44,910 bases of DNA from Bacteroidota bacterium (lineage in GTDB: Bacteria; Bacteroidota; Bacteroidia; JABEUT01): positions 1-44,910 of the forward strand of contig JABDCA010000024.1 in NCBI GenBank assembly GCA_013288345.1, read 5' to 3'. Position numbers and translations under genes: made by a program. How positions within the stretch are numbered: the stretch's first letter is position 1; each line of letters starts with the position of its first letter. The notes beneath the pieces were generated by a model. It did not search any database, had not been told where the DNA came from, and worked only from the letters and a program-made list of their open reading frames with translations. This document shows positions 44,052 through 44,910 of the stretch, one piece after another.

Positions 44052-44636
44052 TTATTTTCTTGGATGGAACCGTAAAATAGCGTCTCGGAGGTACTCGCGG
44101 TTTAAGTGGGTATATATTTCAGTAGTAGTAATGCTTTCATGGCCAAGCATTTCCTGCACGGCGCGTAAATCGGCGCCGCCTTCTACCAAGTGCGTGGCAA
44201 ACGAGTGCCGGAATGTATGCGGACTTATTTTTTTATGCAAGCCTGCTTTTTCTTTTAATTGCTGAATAATGAGAAATACCATTACCCTGCTCATTTTATT
44301 ACCATTTTTATTCAGGAATAAAATATCCTCAGCTGTTTTTTTGGCAGATATATGGCACCTTACTTCATTTAAATAAATACGAATGAATTTGGCGGTACTT
44401 TCACCTAAAGGCACAATGCGTTGTTTATTCCCTTTACCAATTACCCGCACATATTCTTCCTCAAACGAAACATCTGAAATTTTTAAGCCAACCAATTCAG
44501 ATACACGCAGGCCGCAGCAGTATAGTGTTTCAAGCATGGCTTTATTCCGTTGCCCTTCGGGCTTACTTAAATCGAGCAAGGCTATCATCATATCTATCTC
44601 TTCCACACTTAATACTTCGGGTAATTTTTGGGCCAT
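44052..44636 (-). pseudogene. xerD: XerD-type tyrosine recombinase lacking the N-terminal domain
   Basis: The catalytic domain of a XerD-like recombinase is intact: Arg44 (GLRVSEL), the beta-hairpin Lys (GKGNKQR), His140-x-x-Arg143 (HTFRHSFATH), His166 (GHESITTTEIY) and nucleophile Tyr175. XerC/D proteins are about 300 aa; here only 194 remain. The N-terminal core-binding domain of about 105 residues is missing: upstream of the first Met the same frame reaches a stop after five codons, and none of the three frames of 44637-44817 resembles it. The sequence is therefore cut at about 44637. MAQKLPEVLS probably corresponds to an internal position of the full protein. It is either a real truncation or an assembly join. 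Confidence 0.75.
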
Positions 44637-44639
44637 TGT

Positions 44640-44817
44640 CAGGGCGCATGGTCATTTTTACAGAACTTTCCGTAAGACATGGAAAAAACGCAAAGCAGTG
44701 CAGGCTTCAGTTACCAATCCCGAGGTTTCTACTATTTACCGCCGAAGCATTGTACGTAAATATTTTTTGCAGAATAAAAAAGTGTTTTCACAACTCGATC
44801 CCAAAGACTTTTACTGA
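44640..44817 (+). pseudogene. Possible 3' gene fragment abutting the xerD truncation
   Basis: On the plus strand a frame ending at 44817 encodes about 58 residues of protein-like character (FYRTFRKTWKKRKAVQASV ... SQLDPKDFY). It has no start of its own on this side of the xerD break; its frame continues only into xerD antisense. It looks like the tail of a gene whose beginning was lost at the same point where xerD loses its 5' half. I do not recognise the product. Confidence 0.25.
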
Positions 44818-44824
44818 AAATTTA

Positions 44825-44903
44825 ACCGCAGAGCCGCAAAGACGCAAAAAATTATGAAAACAAATAGACTGTTATTGGTTTGGCGCCTTTGCGACTCAGC
44901 GGT
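44825..44903. repeat. Imperfect inverted repeat, REP/MITE-like
   Basis: Arms at 44825-44845 and 44883-44903 pair in 18 of 21 positions (ACCGCnGAGnCGCAAAGnCGC) around a 37-nt AT-rich spacer. The CGCAAAGACGCAAA part recurs at 8106-8119. I recall similar ACCGCAGAG...CGCAAAG motifs dispersed in many Bacteroidota genomes. Confidence 0.6.
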
Positions 44904-44910
44904 GAAAAAT

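Overview
The window is a piece of a Bacteroidota chromosome, most like the Chitinophagales/Sphingobacteriales branch. The evidence is the complete Bacteroidota-type division and cell-wall (dcw) cluster with no murF or ddl, an MraY and an FtsZ of the long form known from that phylum, near-absence of Shine-Dalgarno sequences, and several upstream boxes matching the phylum's -7 promoter consensus TAnnTTTG. A DNPR motif in MurE points to meso-diaminopimelate peptidoglycan. Assignments rest on motifs read by eye; no database search was possible.

Layout. (1) 1-4572, minus strand: a tightly overlapping run of a SpoIIE-type phosphatase, a cobalamin-receptor-like protein without signal peptide, a patatin/beta-barrel protein and the first codons of a probable EamA transporter. 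(2) 4639-8053: cystathionine beta-synthase, divergent from a translationally coupled methionine aminotransferase/omega-amidase pair. (3) 8054-9656: an AT-rich island with a GIY-YIG-family protein, bordered by intergenic repeats. (4) 9659-13489: phosphoglycerate mutase with an orphan sensor kinase, then a Lys1-like saccharopine dehydrogenase homologue. (5) 13488-29011, minus strand: the dcw operon mraZ-rsmH-ftsL-ftsI-murE-mraY-murD-ftsW-murG-murC-ftsQ-ftsA-ftsZ, with a three-box MraZ operator in front and a strong terminator behind. (6) 29250-35824: a GT-C membrane protein with TPR repeats, then a probable lipid-tailoring island: a PlsC-like O-acyltransferase, an OlsB/GlsB-like N-acyltransferase and a membrane-associated Asp/Asn-hydroxylase-family enzyme, facing a lipid-type methyltransferase and a sulfotransferase. 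(7) 35917-40812: a lipoprotein/outer-membrane protein pair, a tiny lysine-rich exported protein, a DUF2279 protein and a DUF1223 protein. (8) 40862-44636, minus strand: a molybdopterin oxidoreductase with its cytochrome b, miaA (with an altered P-loop), a pRiA4b ORF-3-like protein and a xerD lacking its N-terminal half at an abrupt junction.

How the genes work together. The dcw genes cover nearly the whole route from UDP-MurNAc to lipid II plus the FtsZ/FtsA/FtsQ/FtsL/FtsI/FtsW divisome. The aminotransferase and omega-amidase fit methionine salvage with glutamine as donor. The acyltransferase/hydroxylase genes form a plausible pathway for a hydroxylated amino-acid lipid (glycine or ornithine lipid); the facing methyltransferase and sulfotransferase may decorate the same or another lipid. 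That island is the best candidate for an undescribed system here.
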